Notes: generated from the sequence alone by a model not told the origin. A DNA stretch of 64,000 bases from Pseudomonas putida (GCF_028682475.1 NZ_JANHLE010000022.1:1-64000); one strand, 5' to 3'. Shown: positions 26,374-35,447, numbered from the stretch's first letter. Numbers and translations: made by a program.

Positions 26374-26835
26374 ATGCGTATCTGGATCGATGCCGATGCC
26401 TGCCCCAAGGCAGCCAAGGATCAGGTCGTCAAATTTGCCCTGAAACGCCAGCTGGAGGTGGTGCTGGTGGCCGGGCAGAGCCAGATCAAACCGGCGTTCA
26501 CCTGCGTCAGGTTGATCGTCGTGCCCAGCGGGCCGGATGCTGCCGACGATTATCTGGTCGAGCATGCGCTGCCGGGTGAGCTGGTGATCTGCAGCGATGT
26601 GCCGTTGGCCGACAGGCTGGTCAAGAAAGGCGTGGCCTGCCTTGATCCGCGTGGACGAGAGTTTGACGAACGCAACATGGGCGAACGCCTGGCGGTGCGT
26701 AACCTGTTCACCGACCTGCGTGAACAGGGGCAGGTCGGTGGTGGGCAGGCGCCCTATGGTGATCGCGAGAAGCAGGCCTTCGCCAACTCCCTGGACCGCA
26801 TCCTCACGCGGCTGGCGCGCGAGTTTCCGGGCTGA
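26374..26835 (+). CDS. YaiI/YqxD family protein (DUF188)
   Basis: A 153-residue protein of the UPF0178/DUF188 family, recognised by the N-terminal WIDADACPK motif and later VICSDVPLADRL and GREF-DERNMGERLA. The aspartates near the N-terminus recall PIN-like nucleases, but activity is unproven. I chose the ATG at 26374, which starts the protein at the conserved core. Confidence 0.92.
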   Translation: MRIWIDADACPKAAKDQVVKFALKRQLEVVLVAGQSQIKPAFTCVRLIVVPSGPDAADDYLVEHALPGELVICSDVPLADRLVKKGVACLDPRGREFDERNMGERLAVRNLFTDLREQGQVGGGQAPYGDREKQAFANSLDRILTRLAREFPG

Positions 26836-26844
26836 TTGAAACCA

Positions 26845-26913
26845 TTGTGGGAGCCGGCCTTGCCGGCGATGAGGCCAGTGTGGACCCATCGCTGGCAAAG
26901 CCAGCTCCCACAG
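26845..26913. repeat. REP palindrome pair (type 2)
   Basis: GTGGGAGCCGGCCTTGCCGG and a diverged complement (GCTGGCAAAGCCAGCTCCCAC). The core differs from the GGGCTTGCC type elsewhere in the window, so this is a second REP subfamily. Confidence 0.85.
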
Positions 26914-26943
26914 AAGGGGTGTTCACTGCTTCTGGTGGCCGAT

Positions 26944-27612
26944 TCAATCGTTCTCGTGAGTCAGTTCCAGCACCCGGTCAACCAGCTTGTAGATACCGCC
27001 AGCCGCTTCGCTGATCGACTGCGCGAGCATGTAGGCCGGAGTGCTGACCAGCTTGCGCTGGGTATCTTCGACGATGTCATGGACATCGCACTCTTCGTGG
27101 GTGGCGCCCATCTTGACGATCGCTGAACTGGTGCCGGCATCGTTGCCGATGGTGCAAACCACGCCAGGGCCGTAGATCTTCGCCGCCAGGGCAGGGGAGA
27201 TGCAGATCAGGCCGACCGGTTTGCCGGCTTCGGCGAAGGCTTCTGCCAGGCTCAGCACGTCCGGGTGGACGCTGCAGCCCGGGCCTTCAACGGCAAAGTT
27301 GGAGAGGTTTTTCGCCGCGCCAAAGCCACCCGGCACGATCAGGGCGTCAAAGTCCTTGGCATCGGCTTCACGCAGATCCTTGATATTGCCGCGGGCGATA
27401 CGCGCCGACTCCACCAGGACGTTGCGCGATTCGGGCATTTCTTCGCCGGTCAGGTGATCGATTACATGCATCTGCGCAATGTTCGGCGCAAAGCACTGCA
27501 CCTGGGCGCCACGCTGGTCGAGGCGCAACAGGGTGATCACGCTCTCGTGGATTTCGGCGCCGTCATAGACACCACAGCCGGAAAGAATTACTGCAACTTT
27601 TTTTGAGGTCAT
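26944..27612 (-). CDS. elbB: ElbB-type DJ-1/PfpI protein (glyoxalase)
   Basis: A 222-residue protein of the class I glutamine-amidotransferase-like DJ-1 superfamily. Signatures are ILSGCGVYDGAEIHE at the N-terminus, VPGGFGAAKNLS (about 92-104) and the nucleophile region LICISPAL. E. coli ElbB has glyoxalase activity, though it was named for isoprenoid synthesis. Two ATGs compete; the one at 27612 has a properly spaced GGGAG and matches the E. coli start, while 27618 would be too close. Confidence 0.93.
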   Translation of the reverse strand: MTSKKVAVILSGCGVYDGAEIHESVITLLRLDQRGAQVQCFAPNIAQMHVIDHLTGEEMPESRNVLVESARIARGNIKDLREADAKDFDALIVPGGFGAAKNLSNFAVEGPGCSVHPDVLSLAEAFAEAGKPVGLICISPALAAKIYGPGVVCTIGNDAGTSSAIVKMGATHEECDVHDIVEDTQRKLVSTPAYMLAQSISEAAGGIYKLVDRVLELTHEND

Positions 27613-27752
27613 GCCCATTACTCCCGTGTCGAGGCGCTGAATGGCCTCTAAATTGGCAGATGTCCAATCACCACGTCCACTCTCTCAGTGTCCTTGGTCG
27701 TTGGATGCGCTTTTCAGGAAGAGGTTCTGGGCGTGCCTGCCGTGGCGCGGAG

Positions 27753-28373
27753 TTATGGCCGGTCACTGTCCTGGTCGGCTGCGCGCTGTTCGGCCTCGAT
27801 GGCCGCCGCTTCCTTGCGGGCAACACGTGCGGCCTTGAAGCGCCGGCGCAGCCACAGCAGGCCGCCGAAGGCCAGCAGGCCGCCGAGCACCCATAGCTCG
27901 TACTTTTTCACGTTGCCCAGCAGGCCTTCGAGAATGGCACCGAAGTGATAGGCCGCGGCACCCAGGGCCAGGGCCCAGACCGCCGCGCCGATGCCGTTGA
28001 GCAGCAGGTAGCGGCGCGGTGGGTAGCCGGACAGGCCGATGGCCACGGGCATGACCGTGCGCAGGCCGTAGACGAAGCGGAAACTCAAAACCCAGATATC
28101 CGGATGGCGGCGGATGTGCTCCAGCGCCCGGTCGCCCATCAGCTGCCAGCGCGGTTTGCGCGCCAGCAGTTTGCGCCCGTGCTTGCGCCCCATGAAGTAC
28201 CACAGCTGGTCACCGGCATAGCTGCCGAAGAAGGCCACCAGGCACACCAGGTTGATATCCATGTATCCGCGGAACGCAAGGAAGCCGGCGAGAACCAGGA
28301 TGGTCTCACCTTCGAAAAATGTGCCGAGAAAAAGGGCAAAGTAACCAAAATCCTGCAGGAATTGTTGGAGCAT
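27753..28373 (-). CDS. DedA family membrane protein
   Basis: A 206-residue polytopic membrane protein of the DedA/SNARE-associated family. It shows FEGETILVLAG near the N-terminus, GSYAGDQLWYFMGRKHG, and FRFVYGLRTVMPVAIG. DedA proteins flip undecaprenyl phosphate or other lipids and support proton-motive force; which lipid here is unknown. The C-terminus (170-206) is charged and cytoplasmic. It diverges from hemB. Confidence 0.92.
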   Translation of the reverse strand: MLQQFLQDFGYFALFLGTFFEGETILVLAGFLAFRGYMDINLVCLVAFFGSYAGDQLWYFMGRKHGRKLLARKPRWQLMGDRALEHIRRHPDIWVLSFRFVYGLRTVMPVAIGLSGYPPRRYLLLNGIGAAVWALALGAAAYHFGAILEGLLGNVKKYELWVLGGLLAFGGLLWLRRRFKAARVARKEAAAIEAEQRAADQDSDRP

Positions 28374-28507
28374 TTTCTGGGTGCTGGCGAAATGAACGCG
28401 CAGCCTAACCCTTCGTGGCCGTTGGGGAAAGTATCCAAATGTGTCTCGACGTTAACATTTCCTCCAAGGACAATGACTGCGTCCTCAAGTCGCAGGGTTG
28501 TCCCAGG

Positions 28508-28541
28508 CTGTCATTCAAGCGTCATAATGGCCGCTTATAAC
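28508..28541 (+). promoter_or_regulatory. Candidate Pho box and promoter for hemB-ppk
   Basis: CTGTCAT-TCAA-GCGTCAT (28508-28525) matches the two 7-base PhoB repeats with the required four-base spacer. Ten bases later comes TATAAC (28536-28541), the same spacing as in the E. coli phoA promoter, where the Pho box replaces the -35. It lies 40 bases before the hemB start. Confidence 0.6.
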
Positions 28542-28580
28542 TGTCGCGCTCGCCCGCCTGCGCGGGCTCAGGAGTCTGCC

Positions 28581-29591
28581 GTGAGCTTTACCCCCGCTAA
28601 CCGTTTGTTTCCTGCCACCCGTCTGCGTCGCAACCGTCGTGACGATTTCTCCCGTCGTCTGGTACGCGAAAACGTGCTGACCGTCGATGACCTGATCTAC
28701 CCGGTGTTTGTCCTCGATGGCGAAAACCGCCGTGAGGAAGTTGCCTCGATGCCGGGTGTCGAGCGTCTGAGCATCGACCTGTTGCTGGAAGCGGCGCAAG
28801 AGTGGGTGAAGCTGGGGATTCCAGCCCTGGCCCTGTTCCCGGTGACACCGACCGAGAAAAAATCCCTCGACGGTGCCGAAGCCTGGAACCCGGACGGTAT
28901 CGCCCAGCGTGCCACCCGCGCCCTGCGTGAGCGCTTCCCGGAGCTGGGGGTGATCACCGACGTTGCCCTGGACCCGTTCACCACCCATGGTCAGGACGGT
29001 ATTCTCGACGAAGAAGGCTACGTACAGAACGACATTACCGTCGATGCCCTGGTACGTCAGGCCCTGTCCCATGCTGAAGCCGGTGCCCAGGTGGTAGCCC
29101 CTTCGGACATGATGGACGGCCGCATCCAGGCCATCCGCGAAGCCCTGGAGCTGGCAGGTCACGTCAACGTGCGTATCATGGCTTATTCGGCCAAGTACGC
29201 CAGCGCCTACTATGGCCCGTTCCGCGATGCGGTCGGCTCGGCCCTGAACCTGGGAAAGGCCAACAAGGCCTCCTACCAGATGGACCCGGCCAACAGCCAC
29301 GAAGCCCTGCATGAAGTGGCTGCGGACCTGGCCGAAGGCGCCGACATGGTCATGGTCAAGCCAGGTATGCCGTATCTGGATATCCTTTATCGGGTCAAGG
29401 ATGAATTCAAGGTCCCGACCTTTGTCTATCAAGTCAGTGGCGAATACGCCATGCACATGGCCGCGATCCAGAACGGCTGGCTCAGTGAAGGAGTGATCCT
29501 GGAATCCCTCACGGCCTTCAAACGGGCAGGAGCTGATGGCATCCTGACCTATTTCGCTGTTCGCGCTGCTCAATTGATGAGAGGGCAGTAA
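28581..29591 (+). CDS. hemB: Delta-aminolevulinic acid dehydratase (porphobilinogen synthase)
   Basis: A 336-residue enzyme that condenses two 5-aminolevulinates to porphobilinogen. Active-site lysines are K205 (YSAKYASAYYGPF) and K260 (MVKPGMPYLD). The metal loop reads DVALDPFTTHGQDG, with Asp instead of Cys, the Mg-dependent type known in P. aeruginosa. GTG start with CAGGAG upstream; the start gives the conserved N-terminus FTPANR. It lies 19 bases before ppk and likely shares its transcript. Confidence 0.98.
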   Translation: MSFTPANRLFPATRLRRNRRDDFSRRLVRENVLTVDDLIYPVFVLDGENRREEVASMPGVERLSIDLLLEAAQEWVKLGIPALALFPVTPTEKKSLDGAEAWNPDGIAQRATRALRERFPELGVITDVALDPFTTHGQDGILDEEGYVQNDITVDALVRQALSHAEAGAQVVAPSDMMDGRIQAIREALELAGHVNVRIMAYSAKYASAYYGPFRDAVGSALNLGKANKASYQMDPANSHEALHEVAADLAEGADMVMVKPGMPYLDILYRVKDEFKVPTFVYQVSGEYAMHMAAIQNGWLSEGVILESLTAFKRAGADGILTYFAVRAAQLMRGQ

Positions 29592-29610
29592 CGCCCTTCA
29601 GGAACGCCAG

Positions 29611-31857
29611 ATGAATAACGAAGTACTCAGTGATATCGAGATGAAGCAAGCCCAGCCCGTGCCGGAGCAGATGCTCGAAACGCCGCCGGAGCCTGCTGCA
29701 GTGCCAGAGCCTGTGGCCGAGGTCGAGGCGCCTGCGCCTGCGCCCGCCCCGGTGGTGGCGGCACCGGCTATCGCTATTCCCGGTCTGGATGACAGCAGTC
29801 TCTACATTCACCGCGAGTTGTCCCAGCTGCAGTTCAATATCCGTGTGCTGGAACAGGCACTGGATGAGAGCTACCCGCTGCTGGAGCGGCTGAAGTTCCT
29901 GCTGATCTTTTCCAGCAACCTGGATGAGTTCTTCGAAATTCGTGTGGCGGGCCTGAAGAAGCAGATCACCTTTGCCCGTGAACAGGCCGGCGCTGACGGC
30001 CTGCAGCCGCACCAGGCACTGGCGCGGATCAGTGAAGTGGTACACAGCGAGGTTCATCGCCAGTACGCGATCCTCAACGATGTGCTGCTGCCGGAGCTGG
30101 AAAAACACCAGATCCGCTTTATCCGCCGCCGTCACTGGAACACCAAGCTCAAGACCTGGGTGCGGCGCTTCTTCCGCGACGAGATCGCGCCGATCATTAC
30201 TCCGATCGGCCTCGATCCGACGCACCCGTTCCCGTTGCTGGTGAACAAGAGCCTTAACTTTATCGTCGAGCTGGAAGGCGTCGATGCCTTCGGCCGCGAC
30301 TCCGGTCTGGCGATCATTCCGGCGCCACGCCTGTTGCCGCGGGTGATCAAGGTGCCGGAGGATGTCTGTGGTCCTGGCGACAACTACGTGTTCCTCTCGT
30401 CGATGATCCACGCCCACGCCGATGATCTGTTCCAGGGCATGAAGGTCAAGGGTTGCTACCAGTTCCGTCTGACCCGTAACGCCGACCTGGCGCTGGACTC
30501 CGAAGACGTCGAAGACCTGGCCCGGGCCCTGCGTGGCGAGCTGTTCTCGCGCCGTTATGGCGATGCCGTGCGCCTGGAAGTCGCCGACACCTGCCCCAAA
30601 CACCTCTCGGACTACCTGCTCAAGCAGTTCAGCCTGAGTGAAAGCGAGCTGTACCAGGTCAATGGCCCGGTCAACCTGACCCGGCTGTTCAGCATCACCA
30701 GCCTGGACAGTCACCCTGAGTTGCAATACACGCCGTTCACACCAGCGATCCCCAAGCTGTTGCAGAACGCCGAGAATATTTTCAGTGTGGTTGGCAAGCA
30801 GGACATCCTGCTCATGCACCCCTTCGAGTCGTTCACGCCGGTGGTCGATCTGCTGCGCCAGGCCGCCAAGGACCCGCATGTCCTGGCCGTGCGCCAGACC
30901 CTGTACCGCAGCGGTGCCAACTCGGAGATCGTCGACGCACTGGTCGATGCGGCGCGTAACGGCAAGGAGGTCACTGCGGTGATCGAATTGCGTGCGCGTT
31001 TTGACGAAGAGTCCAACCTGCAGCTGGCCAGCCGTCTGCAAGCCGCCGGTGCGGTGGTGATCTATGGTGTGGTCGGTTTCAAGACCCACGCCAAGATGAT
31101 GCTGATCCTGCGTCGCGAGGCCGGCGAGATTGTGCGCTACGCACACCTGGGTACCGGCAACTACCACGCCGGTAACGCGCGTCTGTACACCGACTACAGC
31201 CTGCTGACCTCCGACGACGCCCTGTGTGAAGACGTCGGCAAGCTGTTCAGTCAGTTGATCGGCATGGGCAAGACCCTGCGCATGAAGAAGCTGCTGCACG
31301 CACCGTTTACCCTGAAGAAGGGCATGCTCGACATGATCGCGCGGGAAACCCAGTTTGCCCTGGAGGGCAAGCCGGCGCACATCATCGCCAAGTTCAACTC
31401 GCTGACCGATCCGAAGATCATCCGCGCCTTGTACAAGGCCAGTCAGTCAGGCGTGCGTATCGATCTGGTGGTGCGCGGCATGTGCTGTCTGCGTCCGGGG
31501 ATTGCCGGGGTCTCGCACAACATTCAGGTGCGTTCGATCATTGGCCGCTTCCTCGAGCACACGCGGGTGTTCTACTTCCTCAACGGCGGCGAGGAGCAGA
31601 TGTTCCTGTCCAGTGCCGACTGGATGGAGCGCAACCTCGACAAGCGGGTCGAGACCTGCTTCCCGGTCGAGGGCAAGAAGCTGATCCTGCGGGTGAAGAA
31701 GGAGCTGGAAGGGTACCTGACCGACAACACCCACGCCTGGATCCTGCAACCGGACGGCCGCTACGTGCGCAGCACGCCGACCGGCAACCAGAACCCGCGC
31801 AGTGCCCAGGCCGCTCTGCTCGAGCGCCTGAGCAACCCGGTCCTCAGCGTACGCTGA
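29611..31857 (+). CDS. ppk: Polyphosphate kinase 1
   Basis: A 748-residue PPK1 that builds polyphosphate from ATP. The autophosphorylated histidine is H493 in KTHAKMM; the second catalytic histidine is H650 in RFLEHTRV. The N-terminal about 55 residues are a Pro/Ala/Glu-rich extension ahead of the conserved core starting LYIHRELSQLQFN. It follows hemB closely. Its last 14 bases overlap the end of ppx on the opposite strand. Confidence 0.97.
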   Translation: MNNEVLSDIEMKQAQPVPEQMLETPPEPAAVPEPVAEVEAPAPAPAPVVAAPAIAIPGLDDSSLYIHRELSQLQFNIRVLEQALDESYPLLERLKFLLIFSSNLDEFFEIRVAGLKKQITFAREQAGADGLQPHQALARISEVVHSEVHRQYAILNDVLLPELEKHQIRFIRRRHWNTKLKTWVRRFFRDEIAPIITPIGLDPTHPFPLLVNKSLNFIVELEGVDAFGRDSGLAIIPAPRLLPRVIKVPEDVCGPGDNYVFLSSMIHAHADDLFQGMKVKGCYQFRLTRNADLALDSEDVEDLARALRGELFSRRYGDAVRLEVADTCPKHLSDYLLKQFSLSESELYQVNGPVNLTRLFSITSLDSHPELQYTPFTPAIPKLLQNAENIFSVVGKQDILLMHPFESFTPVVDLLRQAAKDPHVLAVRQTLYRSGANSEIVDALVDAARNGKEVTAVIELRARFDEESNLQLASRLQAAGAVVIYGVVGFKTHAKMMLILRREAGEIVRYAHLGTGNYHAGNARLYTDYSLLTSDDALCEDVGKLFSQLIGMGKTLRMKKLLHAPFTLKKGMLDMIARETQFALEGKPAHIIAKFNSLTDPKIIRALYKASQSGVRIDLVVRGMCCLRPGIAGVSHNIQVRSIIGRFLEHTRVFYFLNGGEEQMFLSSADWMERNLDKRVETCFPVEGKKLILRVKKELEGYLTDNTHAWILQPDGRYVRSTPTGNQNPRSAQAALLERLSNPVLSVR

Positions 31858-31861
31858 GGAC
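31840..31861. other. 22-bp perfect palindrome joining the ends of ppk and ppx
   Basis: The palindrome (half-site GTCCTCAGCGT) contains both stop codons. Read from either strand it encodes Val-Leu-Ser-Val-Arg-stop, so the two opposing enzymes end in the same five residues. It could form a hairpin in both mRNAs, but no T-run follows. Confidence 0.9.
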
Positions 31862-33346
31862 GAAGCCGACCCGGGTCAGCCACTCGGCCTCCAGGCCGAA
31901 GTCGGCCTGGGTCAGCTGATTCTCTTCCAGCCAGCCGGCCGGGAACTCGACATCCAGGCTATCGCCGTTGGCGTGCAGGGTCACTGTCGGCATCTGCTGG
32001 GTGCCGCGGATGTGGTGGAACAGGATCGCAAAGCGCAGCAGCACGCACAGACGAATCAGTTTGACGCCTTCGTCGCCGAATTCGGCGAACTTGTCCTTGG
32101 GAATGTTTCGGCGGTGGCCGCGCACCAGCAGGGCGAGCATCTGCTGGTCTTCGCGGGAGAAGCCGGCCAGGTCGGAGTGCTCGATCAGGTAGGCGCCGTG
32201 CTTGTGGTAGTGATAGTGGGCGATATCCAGGCCCACTTCATGCACCTTGGCCGCCCAGCCGAGCAGTTCACGCCAGATACCGTCTTCCAGGTCCCAGGCC
32301 TTGGCCACCTGGTCGAAGGCGTGCAGGGCTTTGCGCTCGACCCGGGCCGCCTGGCCCTGATCGACGTGGTAACGCTCCATCAGCGAGGTCAGGGTACGTT
32401 CACGCACGTCTTCATGGTGATGGCGGCCGAGCAGGTCGTACAGCACGCCTTCGCGCAGGGCACCGTCGCAGTGGTCCATGCGCTGCAGTTCCAGCGCATC
32501 GAAAATCGCTTCCATGATCGCCAGGCCCGCCGGGAAGATCGCCCGGCGGTCCGGTTTGACGCCGTCGAAATCAATCTTGTCGGTTTCGCCCAGCTTGAAC
32601 AGCTTGCGCTTGAGCCAGGCCAGGCCCTCGGCGTTGACCTCGCCGCTGCCCATGCCGCCTGACTTGAGCGCCAGGCCGATGGCGCGGATGGTCCCGGAGG
32701 AGCCGATGGCTTCGTCCCAGGTCAGGCGGTGCAGGGCGTTTTCGATGCTCATCAGTTCCAGGCGCGCCGCGGTATAGGCCTGGGCGTAGCGCGCCGGGGT
32801 GATCTTGCCGTCGCGGAAGTAGCGCTGGGTGTAGCTGACGCAGCCCATTTGCAGGCTCTCGCGCAGCAACGGCTCGAAGCGCTGGCCAATGATGAATTCG
32901 GTACTGCCGCCGCCGATATCGGCGACCAGGCGTTTGCCGGGGGTATCGGCCAGGGTGTGGGAAACGCCGAGGTAGATCAGGCGAGCTTCCTCACGACCGG
33001 AAATGACTTCGACCGGGTGGCCGAGAATTTCTTCGGCGCGGCGGATGAACTCGCCGCGGTTGCGCGCCTCGCGCAGGGCGTTGGTGCCGACAATGCGCAC
33101 GGCGCCATCGGGCATGCCGCTGATCAGCTGGGCGAAGCGCTTGAGGCAATCGAGGCCGCGTTGCATCGACTCTTCGTTGAGCTGGCGCTCTTCGTTGATG
33201 CCGGCGGCCAGCTGAACCTTCTCCCCGAGCCGCTCAAGAATGCGGATCTCGGTATGGTGGGCCTTGGCCACAACCATATGGAAACTGTTGGAGCCCAGGT
33301 CAATGGCAGCGATCAAGGACAGATTCTTGGCTGGGGTTTGCGGCAT
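31844..33346 (-). CDS. ppx: Exopolyphosphatase
   Basis: A 500-residue Ppx/GppA phosphatase that removes terminal phosphates from polyphosphate. The ASKHA-fold ATPase motifs are present: AAIDLGSNSFHMVVA, VISGREEARLIY and VADIGGGSTEFI. The C-terminal HD-like helical domain starts near residue 310 (HHHEDVRERTL). I chose the ATG at 33346 (start MPQTPAKN), which gives the length usual in pseudomonads; an ATG two codons upstream is possible. It converges on and overlaps ppk and diverges from trxA. Confidence 0.96.
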   Translation of the reverse strand: MPQTPAKNLSLIAAIDLGSNSFHMVVAKAHHTEIRILERLGEKVQLAAGINEERQLNEESMQRGLDCLKRFAQLISGMPDGAVRIVGTNALREARNRGEFIRRAEEILGHPVEVISGREEARLIYLGVSHTLADTPGKRLVADIGGGSTEFIIGQRFEPLLRESLQMGCVSYTQRYFRDGKITPARYAQAYTAARLELMSIENALHRLTWDEAIGSSGTIRAIGLALKSGGMGSGEVNAEGLAWLKRKLFKLGETDKIDFDGVKPDRRAIFPAGLAIMEAIFDALELQRMDHCDGALREGVLYDLLGRHHHEDVRERTLTSLMERYHVDQGQAARVERKALHAFDQVAKAWDLEDGIWRELLGWAAKVHEVGLDIAHYHYHKHGAYLIEHSDLAGFSREDQQMLALLVRGHRRNIPKDKFAEFGDEGVKLIRLCVLLRFAILFHHIRGTQQMPTVTLHANGDSLDVEFPAGWLEENQLTQADFGLEAEWLTRVGFVLSVR

Positions 33347-33588
33347 GGTCATGGTTTCTCGGTCGATAACCCGGCAATCCTGCCACGATCCACGGCTGAC
33401 GCCAACGCGCAGCGTATCAAGGCTTGATGTGGGGCAGGTTGATGGAGGAAATATGACTTTCCTGTGAGCGCACCGATATGCGCGGTCATGCACAACTATA
33501 GTTACACTCAATCGTCCGTGACTTCCTGTAAGTCGCCGGTGCGGCTATGATGGGCCACGTTTTTTTGCTTACGACCTTGGAGACTTCC

Positions 33589-33918
33589 ATGAGCAGCGAT
33601 CTTATCAAACACGTCACTGACGCCACCTTCGAAGCCGAAGTCCTGAAGGCTGAAGGCCCGGTGCTGGTCGACTACTGGGCTGAATGGTGCGGCCCTTGCA
33701 AAATGATCGCTCCGGTTCTGGACGACATCGCCGCTACCTACCAGGGCAAACTGACCGTCGCCAAGCTGAATATCGACGACAACCAGGAAACCCCGGCCAA
33801 GCACGGCGTGCGTGGCATCCCGACGCTGATGCTGTTCAAGAACGGCAACGTCGAGGCCACCAAGGTCGGCGCACTGTCCAAGTCTCAGCTGGCAGCCTTC
33901 CTGGACGCCAATATCTGA
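33589..33918 (+). CDS. trxA: Thioredoxin 1
   Basis: A 109-residue thioredoxin with the active site WCGPC (C34/C37), buried Asp in VLVDYWAEW and cis-proline in GIPTL. It reduces ribonucleotide reductase, PAPS reductase and other cytoplasmic disulfides. TTGGAG precedes the ATG. It is monocistronic: a strong terminator follows, and rho lies downstream on the same strand, the order also seen in enterobacteria. Confidence 0.98.
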   Translation: MSSDLIKHVTDATFEAEVLKAEGPVLVDYWAEWCGPCKMIAPVLDDIAATYQGKLTVAKLNIDDNQETPAKHGVRGIPTLMLFKNGNVEATKVGALSKSQLAAFLDANI

Positions 33919-33923
33919 GTGAA

Positions 33924-33954
33924 AAAAGCCCCGCATTCGCCGGGGCTTTTCTTT
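33924..33954 (+). terminator. Intrinsic terminator after trxA
   Basis: AAAAGCCCCG and CGGGGCTTTT form a ten-pair stem with a seven-base loop, ending in TTTTCTTT. Confidence 0.92.
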
Positions 33955-34095
33955 GTCGGGTGACTAGACGGCAGAAAAAGCAGGTGTTACATTCGGCCTC
34001 GCACTGTTTCTTCGGTGCCCTCTGCACGCCGTCGCCGACGCATCCCTAATTCGAATCAGTACGCGATCCTGTCGCCTTCTCTGCGGCGCGGCTTC

Positions 34096-34114
34096 ATTAA
34101 GCCAGAAGCTTAAT
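34096..34114 (+). promoter_or_regulatory. Hairpin in the rho leader
   Basis: ATTAAGC-CAGAA-GCTTAAT, a perfect seven-pair stem, lies 34 bases before rho in a C/T-rich stretch. rho is autoregulated by termination in its own leader in E. coli; this may be part of a similar control. Confidence 0.4.
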
Positions 34115-34147
34115 TTCCCCTTCTTACATGATTACGTCACTCCCCTT

Positions 34148-35407
34148 ATGAACCTGACTGAACTCAAGCAAAAGCCGATTACCGATCTGCTCGAAATGGC
34201 CGAACAGATGGGCATAGAAAATATGGCCCGTTCGCGCAAGCAAGATGTGATTTTCTCCCTGTTGAAAAAGCATGCGAAAAGCGGCGAGGAAATCTCCGGT
34301 GACGGCGTGCTGGAGATTCTCCAGGACGGCTTCGGCTTCTTGCGCTCGGCGGATGCTTCCTACCTGGCCGGCCCGGACGACATCTATGTCTCGCCAAGCC
34401 AGATCCGCCGTTTCAACCTGCGCACCGGCGACACCATCGTCGGCAAGATCCGCCCGCCAAAAGAAGGCGAGCGTTACTTCGCCCTGCTGAAAGTCGACAC
34501 CATCAACTTCGACCGGCCGGAAAACGCGAAGAACAAGATTCTGTTCGAAAACCTGACGCCGCTGTTCCCTAACGAGCGCCTGAAGATGGAAGCCGGTAAC
34601 GGTTCCACCGAAGACCTCACCGGCCGGGTGATCGACCTCTGCGCCCCGATCGGTAAAGGCCAGCGTGGTTTGATCGTTGCACCGCCAAAAGCGGGCAAGA
34701 CCATCATGCTGCAGAACATCGCGGCGAACATTACCCGTAACAACCCCGAGTGCCACCTGATCGTTCTGCTGATCGACGAGCGCCCGGAAGAAGTGACCGA
34801 AATGCAGCGCACCGTGCGCGGCGAAGTGGTTGCCTCGACCTTCGACGAGCCACCAACCCGCCACGTGCAGGTTGCCGAAATGGTCATCGAGAAGGCCAAG
34901 CGCCTGGTTGAGCACAAGAAAGACGTGGTCATCCTGCTCGACTCGATCACCCGTCTGGCACGTGCCTACAACACCGTGATCCCGAGCTCCGGCAAGGTTC
35001 TGACCGGTGGTGTCGATGCTCACGCCCTGGAGAAGCCAAAGCGTTTCTTCGGTGCTGCGCGTAACATCGAAGAAGGCGGCTCGCTGACCATCATCGCCAC
35101 CGCACTGGTTGAAACCGGTTCGAAGATGGACGAAGTGATCTACGAAGAGTTCAAGGGCACCGGCAACATGGAACTGCCGCTGGACCGCAAGATCGCCGAG
35201 AAGCGTGTGTTCCCGGCCATCAACATCAACCGTTCGGGTACCCGTCGCGAAGAGCTGCTGACCGCCGACGACGAGCTGCAGCGCATGTGGATCCTGCGCA
35301 AGCTGCTGCACCCGATGGATGAAGTAGCGGCCATCGAGTTCCTGGTCGACAAGCTCAAGCAGACCAAGACCAACGACGAGTTCTTCTTGTCGATGAAGCG
35401 CAAGTAA
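34148..35407 (+). CDS. rho: Transcription termination factor Rho
   Basis: A 419-residue hexameric RNA helicase of normal length. The RNA-binding OSB domain spans about 50-120 (GFGFLRSADASYLAGPDDIYVS), Walker A is APPKAGKT (about 177-184), Walker B lies in VILLDSITRLARAYN, and the R- and Q-loop motifs follow. No Shine-Dalgarno sequence precedes the ATG; a seven-codon ORF overlaps it instead. A strong terminator follows. Confidence 0.98.
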   Translation: MNLTELKQKPITDLLEMAEQMGIENMARSRKQDVIFSLLKKHAKSGEEISGDGVLEILQDGFGFLRSADASYLAGPDDIYVSPSQIRRFNLRTGDTIVGKIRPPKEGERYFALLKVDTINFDRPENAKNKILFENLTPLFPNERLKMEAGNGSTEDLTGRVIDLCAPIGKGQRGLIVAPPKAGKTIMLQNIAANITRNNPECHLIVLLIDERPEEVTEMQRTVRGEVVASTFDEPPTRHVQVAEMVIEKAKRLVEHKKDVVILLDSITRLARAYNTVIPSSGKVLTGGVDAHALEKPKRFFGAARNIEEGGSLTIIATALVETGSKMDEVIYEEFKGTGNMELPLDRKIAEKRVFPAININRSGTRREELLTADDELQRMWILRKLLHPMDEVAAIEFLVDKLKQTKTNDEFFLSMKRK

Positions 35408-35422
35408 ACGAGTGCGTTGCGC

Positions 35423-35447
35423 AAAAGCCGGGGCAACCCGGCTTTTT
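35423..35447 (+). terminator. Intrinsic terminator after rho
   Basis: AAAAGCCGGG-GCAA-CCCGGCTTTT followed by T: perfect ten-pair stem with a GNRA-type tetraloop. Confidence 0.93.

Noticed and set aside
27603..27896. Plus-strand ORF between elbB and the DedA gene
   Set aside because: Mostly antisense to the DedA C-terminus, no ribosome site, no domain.
29518..31380. 620-codon minus-strand frame
   Set aside because: Antisense to ppk, which has both catalytic histidines.
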